64,000 nt of DNA. It comes from Montifringilla adamsi. Lineage: Eukaryota > Chordata > Aves > Passeriformes > Passeridae. The translations under genes and the position numbers were made by a program. This document shows positions 1-11,800 of the stretch, in pieces. Position 1 is the stretch's first letter. The number at the start of each line of letters is the position of its first letter. The notes below the pieces were generated by a model. The model made no database searches. It worked only from the letters and a program-made list of their open reading frames with translations, and had not been told where the DNA came from. The DNA lies in contig JAGGNK010008337.1 of NCBI GenBank assembly GCA_017590115.1, forward strand, positions 3,587,609-3,651,608. The letters are read 5' to 3'.

Positions 1-3000
1 GTGGTCATGGGTGATCAGGGCTCCCAGGAGCCACCATTATCCTGTGCCATGAGTCACAGAGTGACCTGGCTGTTGTTTAAATCCTTTCCCCTGCATCCCT
101 TATCACACCTCATTTTTGCCTGGGAAGGCTGGGTGGGGAGTGGTTCCCAGGAGAGCTCCTGGCAATATGAAATACCAGAGGTATTTTCTGTGCATCTCAC
201 TGGGTATCACACAGTTCTGTCAACACTTCATGGAGGATCTCTCATGTGATGTGTCTGACATTGATTTACAAGCTGATCTGGAACTGAGAGAGTAAAGCAA
301 AAAGAACCAGCTTAAGCTGAGCCTCAAAAGGAGAAATAGTTACCAACTTCATTTCCTTTTTGATGCTCACTTATAAAACTAAGGAGGTGGCAGACTGCTC
401 AGACTGCTGCTGGTGTTTCCCTTAAAGCCAGAGTTTTCTCTTTATTTCCCTTTAGAAAAACAGGGTTTGAGCAGTCAGAATATATGGTCTTGTCACTCTA
501 CAAAATTGTAGCTTTATTAACTTTGTGCAAGTTGTTACAAGAAGAATTGAGGCGACTCAGAATTCTGTGCAGATATTTGCATGAAATCTGTAGTTCTGCA
601 GGAGCAGCTACACTGCTCTGAAGAAGTTCATGTGGAACAGGGCAAGTGTTTGCTAGAATGCTTTCAAAAAGCAACATCAAGCCAGAAATGAGGTACAAAT
701 TCTGGTTCATGTGCTCTGTATCTTTCCTATCTTCCTCACAAGCTGTAGCTTCACTAAGTCCATCTGCATTGCTCCTCTCTGCATTTCTTCCTGGCCCAGC
801 CCCTGGCAAAGGGCAAATCCAGATAATTCATTTCCCAGGCTCTTTAGCAGCTGTTTCACTCCATCAAATAATTCCAGGTTATATCCAAGTGGGATGGCCC
901 CATCCCAACCCAGTCATTATGCCTGCTGCCTTTTCCTGGATGGAATGTTTTCTACTCTTTTTGACTCTTTTCCAGCACAGGGAGATTGTTGGATGTGTTT
1001 TTCTCCATCCTGAGGTTTCTTCTGAAAATCTCCGCCAGGGTTGCTCAGCAGCTCTTGCCCTTTTCTGTGGATATTGTTGATGGAGAGGATACTTCTGCAG
1101 AATTAGAAGCAATCTTGGCCACTGTGGAACCCCAGAAGTCAATAAGGTTTATTTGCTCCAGTAGTCACACAGAATATTTTCAGCTATTTTAAGCCCCCCC
1201 AGTTCTAGGCTAACAATGTAAGTTTGTGAGAATAACTGTATATTAATTTCATATGCAGGTCTCTTTATTGAGAGGAAATACCAGAAATTAAACCTTACAA
1301 GTATCCAGAAGCAATTATAAAAAGAGTAGATTATAGTGGTAATACTGTAAATGGAAATTCACTGAAATGTCAAAGTACTTGCCATAAAATGTAGCAATAA
1401 TATGATACTAAACACAATACAGAGAGCTTTCAAATATTAATACCTTTATTATTTTCTCTATTAATACTCATAAAGTTCAAACAATCATCTCCAAGCTGAT
1501 CAGGGGAATAATAATATCATTACCATCACCTGCTGGAGGGAGCTATAATGGTGCTGTCATTCTCTCCCACTGGAAGATCACTTAGGAACCGAGTTGGATC
1601 CTGACATAAATCCCTGGAGGTGAATGACAGGGCATTACCAAGCTCAGAGGATAATTGTGAACTTGCATGCAAATGGCTCAGATTTGTGAAGATACCAATC
1701 GTAACAAAACTGGGAACAAATAGTAAATTAATTTTTCAGCTTGCTTGGCATTGTCTGCTCAGGAAAAAAAGTTCTTTGTATTCCAAGGCTTAGTGAGCTT
1801 CATTTGCTATTTATTCCATTATTTCTTTTATAGTGATCTGTACATAATTCAGCTCTCATGGCTGATTTATTTAATGACCTAATCATCAGGCAATTCCTGG
1901 AGTTTTAGCAGGATGGATATCCCTTTTCCTGCAGAGATTTCTGCTTTGCAGAGGAGACTTCTGAGCTGCTCAGAACAAGGGACCTCTGGTAGAGGCAGAT
2001 TGGTGATACCTTCAATATCTCCTAACTTCTGTAGCCTCTACTCCATCCCAGTGGGGGAGAAATCAAAATCTGGGTATGTGCACACAGATTTTAGCCCTCA
2101 CAGCCACATTTTTTACAAGTGATGGAGTACATTTCATTGCATGGTGTTGCTGGTCGTGGACTTCACAGGTACGTTTTAAAAGTTATTTTTGTGTTAGAAA
2201 TAACAACAACAATAAGGAAAAAAAAAAAAGAAATTGCAGAAGAGCAGCCTGAGCATTTAATTATAATGCTGAATATTAATTAATAAAAAACATCAAAAAT
2301 AAGTTGCTGGCTGCTGTATAATTAGGTATCTACACCCATCAGATCAAAGTATGTAAATGAACTACATTCTAATAAGCCCCACTGTTTAGCTGAAGAATGA
2401 TAATGAATCTTATTTGCCTGCCTTAACTTAGCCAAAGCCACTAACTATGTGATTTTCTTCTCTTTGTACATTTTTTTGGGTTGGTACAAAAAACGAGATA
2501 ATCAATAATGGTGGATAGTCTCCTGAGTGATTCCCACTAATGCTAATGGGAGTTAATTGCTTATATTTAGAGGAGACTGTGCAGTTCTGGCACCCCAGTG
2601 AATATAAATTACACAGTGGTGGAGACTGCACAATGGGCTAAATCATTCCCACCCACAGGAGGAGGAGAGTTCCTTGGGGAAAACTGCTTTATTCCTTCCA
2701 CAGCATCTTGGCTTGCTGCTCACAGGAGGGCTCTGCTGGCCAGGTGACTGTGGCCTCCCGGGACATGTCACTGGACCTGGGGCCTGTGGGACGTGTCCTT
2801 GGTGTCCACAGCCCCTGGGAGGAGGAGCCACCACAGAAAAGGGAACAGCATCTGTGCTCCCACACTTTCCCTGTCCCCGTGTTTCACTTGCATTTCATCC
2901 TCCTCTTCCCTTCCTTGCACCAGCCCCGGGGCACAAATGAAAACTCTGCCACACCCTTGGCAGCAGGAAGTCCCCAAATCCATGGCACAGGGCGTGGCAG

Positions 3001-4991
3001 CTGGGGGCTTTCATTCCTCTCTTGTGCTGGCACGGCACTGAGGGGCTTGGAAGGTGCAGCTGGAAGAAAATCACCAGCTCAGGGTATCCATAGCTCCTGA
3101 GGCTTCATGGGGTGGGGACAGGAAGCCACATGGTGAAGAAAGGCTCTGGAGAAAATTCCAGAGATCAGTCTGGAGCCTCAGAGGTGTCCCAGGTGAAATC
3201 AGCCTCTGCCTGGAGATGTCCAAGGAGCTGAGTCTGCCAGTTCCCTCCCTGCTGGCACAGGCCTGGCACTAATGAGGGGAAATGGGGTTTTTGATGTGGT
3301 TAGGAGTTTGTCAGAGCCTGTTTGGAAGGGCTGTGCAGTGATGCTGGGTTGTTAATTCTCCTTATTAACATTATGTAGAACCGAAATTCTGCCACCTCAC
3401 TTCTCAGCCACCGAACATCCCATTTAAATTAAATTGGCCTGACATGCCTTTATCCATTTTTAAACAAGAAACAAGAGAAAACAAACAAAAGCTATCACAG
3501 TTTAGCTGAGTCTGTGAAAAGTACTGTGTTATCTGAGCTATAAAAAAAAAGTAAGAGACTTATTTGAAGATGAAATTTTGCATATTGTTAGTCTATAATT
3601 TAAGCACTTCAGGATTTAAAAAATGATCTGGCTGAGTTATTTACAGCAGAAGAGAGGGAGTTGTGTGTGCAGATGAGCTTCTTGTCATCATGTTTTTAAA
3701 TCTGTAATGGGCATAATGGATTCGGCTCTACAATGGTAATTTGTAAAGCCCCATTGATTTCAATGAAAGTGCAATGAGGGTGGTTAAAGGTATTGGGAGG
3801 GCTGGTGCTTCCAAATGAAGGGAGATTAAAAAGGCCAATATTAGCAAAAGGGACAAATAGGAATGAATGGGATTAGACAGAAGGTTTAGGATCCAGAAGT
3901 CCAGGCACAGGTTAGCTGGTTACTGCAGTGAAATCTCCCAGTATTTAAACAGAAGACAAAAGGTTTTGTACTTCAGGTATTTGAATCATAAATAATGTTT
4001 TCATTTCTTACACACTTTCAACTGCTGTTCACATCTACCCCCTGCTTTGGAGGTCATTCATTGCTTCTATTTTTAGTGAGGAGGGAAGGATGAGTGCTGT
4101 GAGCCCCAGGCACGTGTGGGTGACACCTGCAGGGGCTGGGGACAGCAGCAGTGTCAGAGCAGAGAGGGTGGCACTGACCCATCTTCAGTCGCTCACAGCT
4201 TTGCAAATCTCAACTGCCTGAGCACAAGTTGTCTGCTCCAGCTGTCTCCTGAGGCTCCTGCCTTGGAAAGCTTTGGCAGGAGTGATCCAGCTGATCCTGA
4301 AGATGTGGTTAGGAAGAAAGGCAGGGTCAGCTCTTGGATAGCTCAGGAATGGAGTGGTGCAGAGGCAGTTTGTGCATTGGGGATGCTGCCACAGAGTTCT
4401 AGATCTGTCTGCCTTGAGAACCAGCCCTGGCTAAAGGAAATCCTTCAATCTTGGTGTGAGTCAAGAAGAGCAGGTGAAATTAAAAGTGTTTTCAAGGACC
4501 AGCTTGGTTACTGGGCATAGGGGGTGGTGGCACAGCAGCACATGAGGTGAATTCATGTCCTGCAGTTTGCTCACTCGCTCAAGGCCTGATGCTCTCCAGC
4601 TCTGCCGTTCCCCCTCTGGCACACAGAAATGAATCTGCTTTTGAGTGCCCACTGCTTGTGTTTAATATCAAATGTGACTGACATCTCCCTCCTTCCCTGA
4701 TCCCAACAGCTGTGAAAGCTTTTCCTGGGCTTTCTCTGCCTTCCTAACAGGTGTATTTGGATTCTGTGAGCACTTCCTTTTGCTCAGCATGAGCTGGACC
4801 AAGAGACTCACCAGCTCCTTTTTCTTTTCATCTTTTCTTTCTAAACACATGAAGCTGCTTCACAAAGTTGCTCTCTAAATCCTCCCCCAAAGGAATGTAC
4901 TGTTCCTGGGAAGGGAGGAGAGTTGTTTTCCTGTGCCATCTTTGTGTCAGTATCTCAAGACTCTTCCAAGCAGACTTTTTTGACTTTTTTG
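1..4991. other. Unique non-coding sequence
   Basis: I see no supported gene here. Open frames between about 2640 and 3270 overlap on both strands in a locally GC-rich patch, as expected from low stop density. A stretch near 1935-2073 has a good polypyrimidine-CAG acceptor and a GTATGT donor, and 2120-2168 has an ACAAG acceptor and a GTACGT donor. Neither could be tied to a protein. Short A-runs occur near 2218-2230 and 3540. Confidence 0.5.
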
Positions 4992-5017
4992 ACTCTCAGG
5001 GCTGAGACCCTGAGAGT
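4992..5017. repeat. Short perfect hairpin, 10-bp arms
   Basis: Left arm ACTCTCAGGG (4992-5001) and right arm CCCTGAGAGT (5008-5017) are exact reverse complements around a 6-nt loop, CTGAGA. Just upstream, two T-rich units starting GACTTTTTT repeat with a period of about 10 bp. No U-tract or gene end nearby makes it a terminator, so it is recorded as structure only. Confidence 0.6.
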
Positions 5018-5522
5018 TGTTACTACTCTGTGTGACTGGTTAATAAAAGTGTATATAAATGTGTGTGCAAGAAGGGTTTAAAACCAGTCGTGAGAAATAC
5101 CACAGGATATCCCATTTTAAAACTTCCTTTCACCACTTCAGTGTTGTATTGATGGGACATTTAATTCTTTAATGATAATGATGATTAAAACTTATTTATC
5201 TCTACACATCAATGCAAAGTCCTTGTTTGCCAGGACTGGGAAATGAACTTAGTGGGTATAGATCTTTGCATATTAGTGAGAGGACAGAAAGGTATAAGAA
5301 AAGGACATTCATTCATTTTTTCTCTCTTTTTCTCTCTTTAAGCACATAAACACAGTGAAGCCTCTGGGGTGACACTTCTCTTTCATTGTGGTAAATCTCT
5401 TGACTTAAATGGGCACAACGTGTGTGAAGAACGGACATTCAGATCAGAGATAGAGTGTTAGGAAACTGATTTCTCTGTGCTTAAGCCTGGACATAAATGC
5501 AGTTTTTCAATCCAAAGTGTAT

Positions 5523-5528
5523 TTTATT
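5523..5528 (-). promoter_or_regulatory. Possible polyadenylation signal (AATAAA, minus strand)
   Basis: TTTATT on the plus strand reads AATAAA on the minus strand, about 195 bp past the TAA that ends the candidate minus-strand gene. The spacing suits a short 3' UTR. The hexamer is common by chance in AT-rich DNA, so it means something only if the gene model is right. Confidence 0.2.
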
Positions 5529-5720
5529 GTGAATCATGTTCTTATTCTTGAAAGTAATGTGAGCTCTTTATCTGCCATTGACAGTCCTAGTGTAGGATTT
5601 CAGTGGAGGAACATCTCAATTGCATCACTTAGATTGACACAGGTGCCAAATCCATGATCTATTCTCCCACTCACACACCCCTTTTTGCTTTGGTTTATCC
5701 AGGAAAAATGTGCCAGCTCT

Positions 5721-5846
5721 TTAAGAGGTGATGTGTGAGTTGCAGCAGATGGCCTTAATGCCAGAGTACAGGAACTGGTTCTTATTTTTGTATGTCCACT
5801 CATTGTCTGTATTTCCAGCTACAGGCTGAGACATAACATTTCCTGG
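5721..5846 (-). CDS. Candidate terminal exon of the minus-strand gene
   Basis: A long pyrimidine tract (CTTTTCTTTCTTTTCCTTTCAG on the minus strand, split here by its AG at 5847-5848) leads into 41 open codons that start with Pro-Gly-Asn-Val and end at TAA (5723-5721). The peptide is rich in Asn, Lys, Tyr and Gly and includes NEWTYKNKNQFLYSGIK. Many codons have the RNY form. This is the best single exon candidate in the window by splice signal and composition. The product is unknown. Chance remains possible because unrelated 40-codon open stretches are frequent. Confidence 0.35.
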   Translation of the reverse strand, partial: PGNVMSQPVAGNTDNEWTYKNKNQFLYSGIKAICCNSHITS

Positions 5847-8800
5847 CTGAAAGGAAAAGAAAGAAAAGTTGCATAAGAAATTTAAAGTCAAGTTATTTCC
5901 CCACAGCTTCCTCTGATTATTATTGTAATAATGCCAAAGCCCCAGACATTTTCCTGATCTCTGAAGTTACACTGAGTACAGCTCAACTGTGTCTCAGGTA
6001 TAGTTGGGTTTGTGCTTTTTTATTTTGCAAAGACGGTGTTTCCTTTTATTTTAGTTATTTACATTACAACCCTACAGTTTAGTGTAGGGTTGTAATCAGT
6101 ATTACAGTGTGTTATGTGGCACTCAGGTACCTCTGTTGTCCTTCAGCTTTCCCAAAATCACACCTTTGGGGCCTAATCCAAAGCCTGACAGTTGATTTGA
6201 AGCTCTTCACCAATATCAAATGGCTTTGGATCATGACTTGTGCTTCATTCAAAGCCTGAGCAGCATCAGAGAGCTACTCAGTGAGACCAGGAGTGCAAAT
6301 TATATTGCAGATGGGGCCTGTCCGCTTTTATTGAGTGAAAAATTAAACAGTGCTGTTAAAAATCTTAAACCTCCCTTGCATCATCTTCACAGAAAGCTGC
6401 AGCTGGAGGCTGGGCTCTTATAGCCCCAAAGGGGAGTGCACTGTGTCCACAGCCAGGCTGGGGCTGTCTGGGTGGTTTATTCCTGTTCAGTTTGTCACAG
6501 CATGTGACAAAATGGCCTGGGAAATGTTTCCTTAATGATTCAAATCTTAGGGTGCGTTAGGCAGCTTGCAGGATGAATGCAAGAAGTGCCACAGCACTCG
6601 GAAACCTTCAGGGAGCTGGTTAAATCTACTTCACTTGAGTGGCCAGCATAAGAGTACAAAGAGGTCAATATATCCATAATTATTATTATAATTTTCTGTT
6701 TAAAATATGCCAAGTTCTTTGGGAAGAAAAAATTAAAAGAAAGAATTTCTTTTAAAAAAACCTTTTAAATTACAGCTTCAAAGCATTATCTTGTCTAGTA
6801 GCTTCCTAATTTCCCCAAGGATCTAAGAAATAGGCATTAGGATTCCTGGAGCAAGACAAAGACTTTTAAAATTCTAGGTTTTTAATATACAAGCATTTTA
6901 TATATGTTACTGCAATGGAGCAGCTAATTTTGTGTGACTGTAGCTGGTTACTGGAGCCTGTACAGAAGTAGTTGTAGTTATAGGCAGAGTGTGCTGTATT
7001 TCTATCTGCAGACAAGCCTTCAGCATTTGGGAGAAACAAACATATTTCCATTTTATGTGTCTCTTTGGCAAAATGTTTTGCTTGTGGAGAAGAATGACTT
7101 CTCTTTCTGAATTTGGAAAGTTGTAAATAATGCCCATCTTATGTGTTCAACAAGTTTATTTTCTACTGCAAATGAATGAAGTGTTCTCTGTGGTGATGAA
7201 AATGAGGAGAACATTACCAATCCATTATGCAGCACTCCAGAGAATTAACTTTGGCACAGCAAGTAAATAACCCTCCCAACAGCCTTAGGAACTTTCTGGA
7301 TAAGTATTATCAGTATTAAAAGAATGGGATGCTGAGTTCTAATTTCCTTCCTTATTTAAGCTGGGCAAGTTGGGATATGTATGTGATAACTGCTCGTAAT
7401 GTCACTCCAAGAAGTTTATTGTGCCAAATGACACCTGATGTGTCAATTACATCCAGCTGGCCCCTAATTCAAATTAACAGGAAATGTTAAATCAGGAATG
7501 GTGCTGTACCTTACCTTTAGGGAATATTCAGGAGCATGCAAGGATCGTGTGCCTGTAGGTAAAGGAAAAGTGTTTGTTGGAAGAACTGTTGTGCATTGAA
7601 GGGCTGAACTAAAGACCTCTCAGCTTGGAACAGTCTGGGATGAGACAGCAAAGGGGAATATTTAGGAATAATCATCCAAGTATAGAATAAAGATGCTGCC
7701 ATTGCCAGTAAGTATTCTTGTTCTGTGTTTAGGCAGGAGAATGATAATGAAATACTTCCCATTCCAGCCATTATTCAAGAATTTCTTGGTGGGGAATGGC
7801 AGGATATAATGTGTATCCCTTTGTTTGTTGTGGATGACCAGGCAGATGTGAGCTCTGAGAAGCCACCACAGCCAAAACGGCTAATGAAATTCCTGAATGA
7901 ATGTAAAAGAGAATTTCAAGAGAACAAGAGAGGTTCTTTTACCTGGTTTTGGTGCTTGTGTGACTGCTGCTGGCAAACTCCCTGCGTGCAGCTCTCCTCC
8001 CATCTCCATAATTCAAGAGGATAATGACAGCTGGAGAGTGTTGAGAGAATAATGACAAGACTGATTAAAGCACTGGAAAGGAGAGAGATGGGGATGGCGA
8101 GGAGAGAGACGGGCACTCGAGGAGCTTGTCCTTGTCTCACAGTCTTCCCAGCTCCTCAGAGCACCTTCTCATCCTGGGCTCAGCACTGGAATTACAGGAG
8201 CTGTTCCATGGGCTTGGCACAGAGGGGGAGCTCTTTCTGTTCCTGTGCTCTGAATGTCAGAGCCACCCCTGCCTTTGGAGCTCCTCTCCGTGCTGTCGTG
8301 AGGAAGCAGAAAATGAGCCCGGTAGGGCTGGAGTTCATGGGGATTGAATCACTCCTGTGTTTTCTCCTCAGGCAGTTCATTTTGGGAGTTGCCTCCACTG
8401 AAATAGGTACAGAACTACTGTCCTGACACTCTGGGGCACAGGGGCAACACATCAGCCTGGCTGAGGTGTGTTGGACTTGTGTTAATTTGGTTTGGTTCCC
8501 AGTGGAAGATTGTCTTGGTTTGAAAAGACAGGTGTCTGCTAAGGAAGGCAGACAGGGAGCCTCCCCTGAAATGGAAAATGTAAACCCTCTCCCTCTGAAT
8601 TATTATGATTTTGAAATTAAGGGGGGCTCTCAGGTAAAAATATGGGAGTAAGAATAACAGTTCTTTATTAGGAAAAAATAAAATAAACAATGCAGTAATA
8701 CAAAACAACACTGACAGAGTCGGAATATGACCTGACACCCTGTTGGTCAGGGTGGTGGCAGCAGTCCCATTCCATGGTGGCTGCAGCCCTCCTGCAGTGC

Positions 8801-11800
8801 CAGGTGTGCTTCTGTTGGAGCAGGAATCCTGTAGAAGTCTTCCTCTGAAGATCCAGTGGTGGTGTAGATGGGCCTGGTCTTCCTTTGGGAATGCAGTGGA
8901 GAATAAAGCTGCTGCTCTGGGAATGCAGTGGGAAAAGGCTGCCTGTGATTTTCCAAATATCAGATTATATCCAGGTAGGAATGCTTGGCTCCTCCCCCTG
9001 GGTGGAGCATCTCCCAATTAAATGATATCATTTTATCAGCCATGCAGGGACACTCAGTGGTCCATTAACAGAAGATAATTATTAATGGCCCATTAACAGC
9101 AGATGTCTCCCTGGAGGGAGGATAGGTTGTGGAAGAGATAAAGAAAACTGCCCAATTAACAGAAGAGAACTGCCCCACCTCTAACAGATGGGAAATAGAA
9201 TAAACACCCCCATTTCCAGCCTAAGAAAAAGATGTTTATTGGACACTTCCTTTCAAAAGGTTTCTTTGATAGGACATTTTTTTCCAAGGCCAGTGTATCA
9301 GGCCTTTATGTAACTGCTGATTAACTTCCATCCAAATTAGAAAAAAGAAGAAAATAATTATATCCATGCTGTTATATAATTTAACTGTTTGCCTTAGTGA
9401 AGTATATTGTAGTAGAACTTTTCAAGGTAAAATGTGTCCTCTTGAAAAGGTTAAAGGCTAATAATGCCATGAAATCTCTACAGTTATGTAGAAAATATTT
9501 ACTTCATTTTTCAGGTACAAATTACAAGTTTATATCTATTATTTCTCTTTGAAAATATGGAAACATTTCAGGAATATTGATATAAGAGTCATTAATAGTC
9601 TGAAGTACTTTTTGATACAGTTTATCTTTCCATGACAATGGATTTGAGGTCATTTTATTATCTCTTATTTCAAGAAGTATCCTTGCAACCCATAGTTTTC
9701 AAAACTGTGTGTAAAGAAATGTAACATTAATTATGTTATGAAAAAGATATTGTATCTTTTTGAGCATTTTAAAGGACTTTTTTATTAAATAAGTTACAAG
9801 CTACAAAATACCCTGAGAAAGAAAAGATATTATTGTTGGTTCAGTGGCTGATGACAGCAATTGAGAACCTGGGGAAATGGATTTGCACAAAACTGTGATT
9901 TCTTAACTGCTGTTCGAGTAATATGGAATGCTGGATTCTGAGAAAACATGGGAAAAGAATAAGAAATTATCACAAAAACGACACAAAATACTCTGTTGAA
10001 GTCCTGTCTGCCAGAGTGAACAGTCATTACTGTAGGAATGGAGAAGCAATCCCATGGTTAAGTGTTTTCACTTGTCTCTTTTCCTTGGATTCTCCATCCT
10101 CACCTTTAACTGGGCTGATGAACTCCTGCCACAGGAGGGGACACAAACAATTAAAAAAATTCACTGAAGGATGCAGAATGTAGAAAAAAAAGTGTCAGAA
10201 AAGACTGCAGAAAATTTGCAAGTTCACTTCTTACTCTAAGTAAAAGCATCCTATTTGGCTCTCTTAATAAAAACTAGAGCCATATGTCAATTTAGAAACA
10301 ATTGTTTCCTTTAAAATATGTTAGACAAGGAATTTGCCATTTTAAAATCACTCTGCTCATTTATGTAGAAAAAGAGGAGAGTTTTGTTTCCTGGATGAAA
10401 GCGTAGCTCAACATTTAATTTCTGGTTTTATTTTGATGCATATTTTAATACTCTGGCCATAGACCTGAGAGAAGAAATCCCATTATGTATCCACAAAGCA
10501 CAACAAGCCTCGTGCACCCTCTGATATCCATGTGAGCCTGGCAAGCCCTGGGATATTCCATGGTCTCCTACATTCCACTGCAAGCTCCTGATCCGGAGCC
10601 TTGGAAGTTTCAATGCACAGGTTCAGAACTCACCCTGACAGACATGAGAGTGTCTGGGATCTGTCACCTCCCTGATGCCAACCTGTTGCACAGCCTAGCC
10701 CTTTCCCAGGATTAACCCTTTCCCAGGGTGTCTTTGGTTTGAAATGGGTGTGTGTATTCTATTCCAATCTAATGGGGCAGTTCTGTTCTGTTCATTGGGC
10801 AGTTTTCTTTATCTCTTCCACAACCCATCCTCCCTCTGGGGAGATACCTTCTGTTCCTGGCCAATGAGCGTCCCTGCATGGCTGATAAAATTCCATCATT
10901 TAATTGGGAGATGCTCCACCCAGGGGGAGGAGCCAAGCATTCCTACCTGGATAGAATCTGACATTTGGAACATCACAGGCAGCCTTTTCCACTGCATTCC
11001 CAGAGGAACAGCCCTTCTCCACTGGATTCCCAGGGGAAGATCAGGCCCACCTACACCACCCTTGGACCTTCAGAGGAAAACTCCACCCTTCTACAGGATC
11101 CCTGCTCCAACAGAAGCACACCTGGCACTGCAGGAGGGTTGCAGCCACCATGGAATGGGACTGCTGCCACCACCCTGACCCACAGGGTGTCACGTCCTGT
11201 TCTGACTCTGTCAGTGTTGTTTTGTATTACTGCATTGGGGTTTTTTTTAGTTTTTTCTTCCCTAATAAAGAACTGTTATTCCTGCTCCCGTATCTTTACC
11301 TGAGAGCCCCCTTAATTTCAAAATTATAACAATTCGGAGGGAGGGGGTTTACATTTTCCATTTGGGGGAGGCTCCTGCCTTCCTTAGTAGACATCTGTCC
11401 AAACCAAGACACAGGGTTAGCCCTTTCCCAGGATTAGCCCTTTCCCAGGAGCAGCCTGTGTCCTGCAGCATCCGTGTTGGTCCTGTCCCAGTGCCCAGCT
11501 GAAATATCAAAGCTTGGGCTCTGTCTGTGGCAGGAAATCTGCAGTGCAGCTCTCTGCTCCTCCTCAGAGGACCTGTGCTGCCCACAGGGAAAACCCAAAC
11601 TGTGAGACAGCAGCACAAAGGGGTTTTATGGGAGTCCCTCTGTTCCTTCAGGTGATTTGCAGGGACGGCCCTTGCCCGGAGCAATATTAAGAAACCAAGG
11701 AATAAATTGCTGTCCCGTGAGCAGGAATTCAGGCTGGGGGAAGGTCACAGGAGTTTGCTGGGAGCTCGGCTCCTCCCGGGCTGCCGTGGCAGAGCCGGGC

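Noticed and set aside
8415..9017. 200-codon minus-strand open frame
   Set aside because: It lies almost wholly in LTR copy A, and the same peptide frame occurs in the inverted copy B. It is LTR sequence without coding function.
10744..11303. 112- and 144-codon frames on the plus strand
   Set aside because: They lie inside LTR copy B, upstream of its AATAAA, and are shared with copy A.
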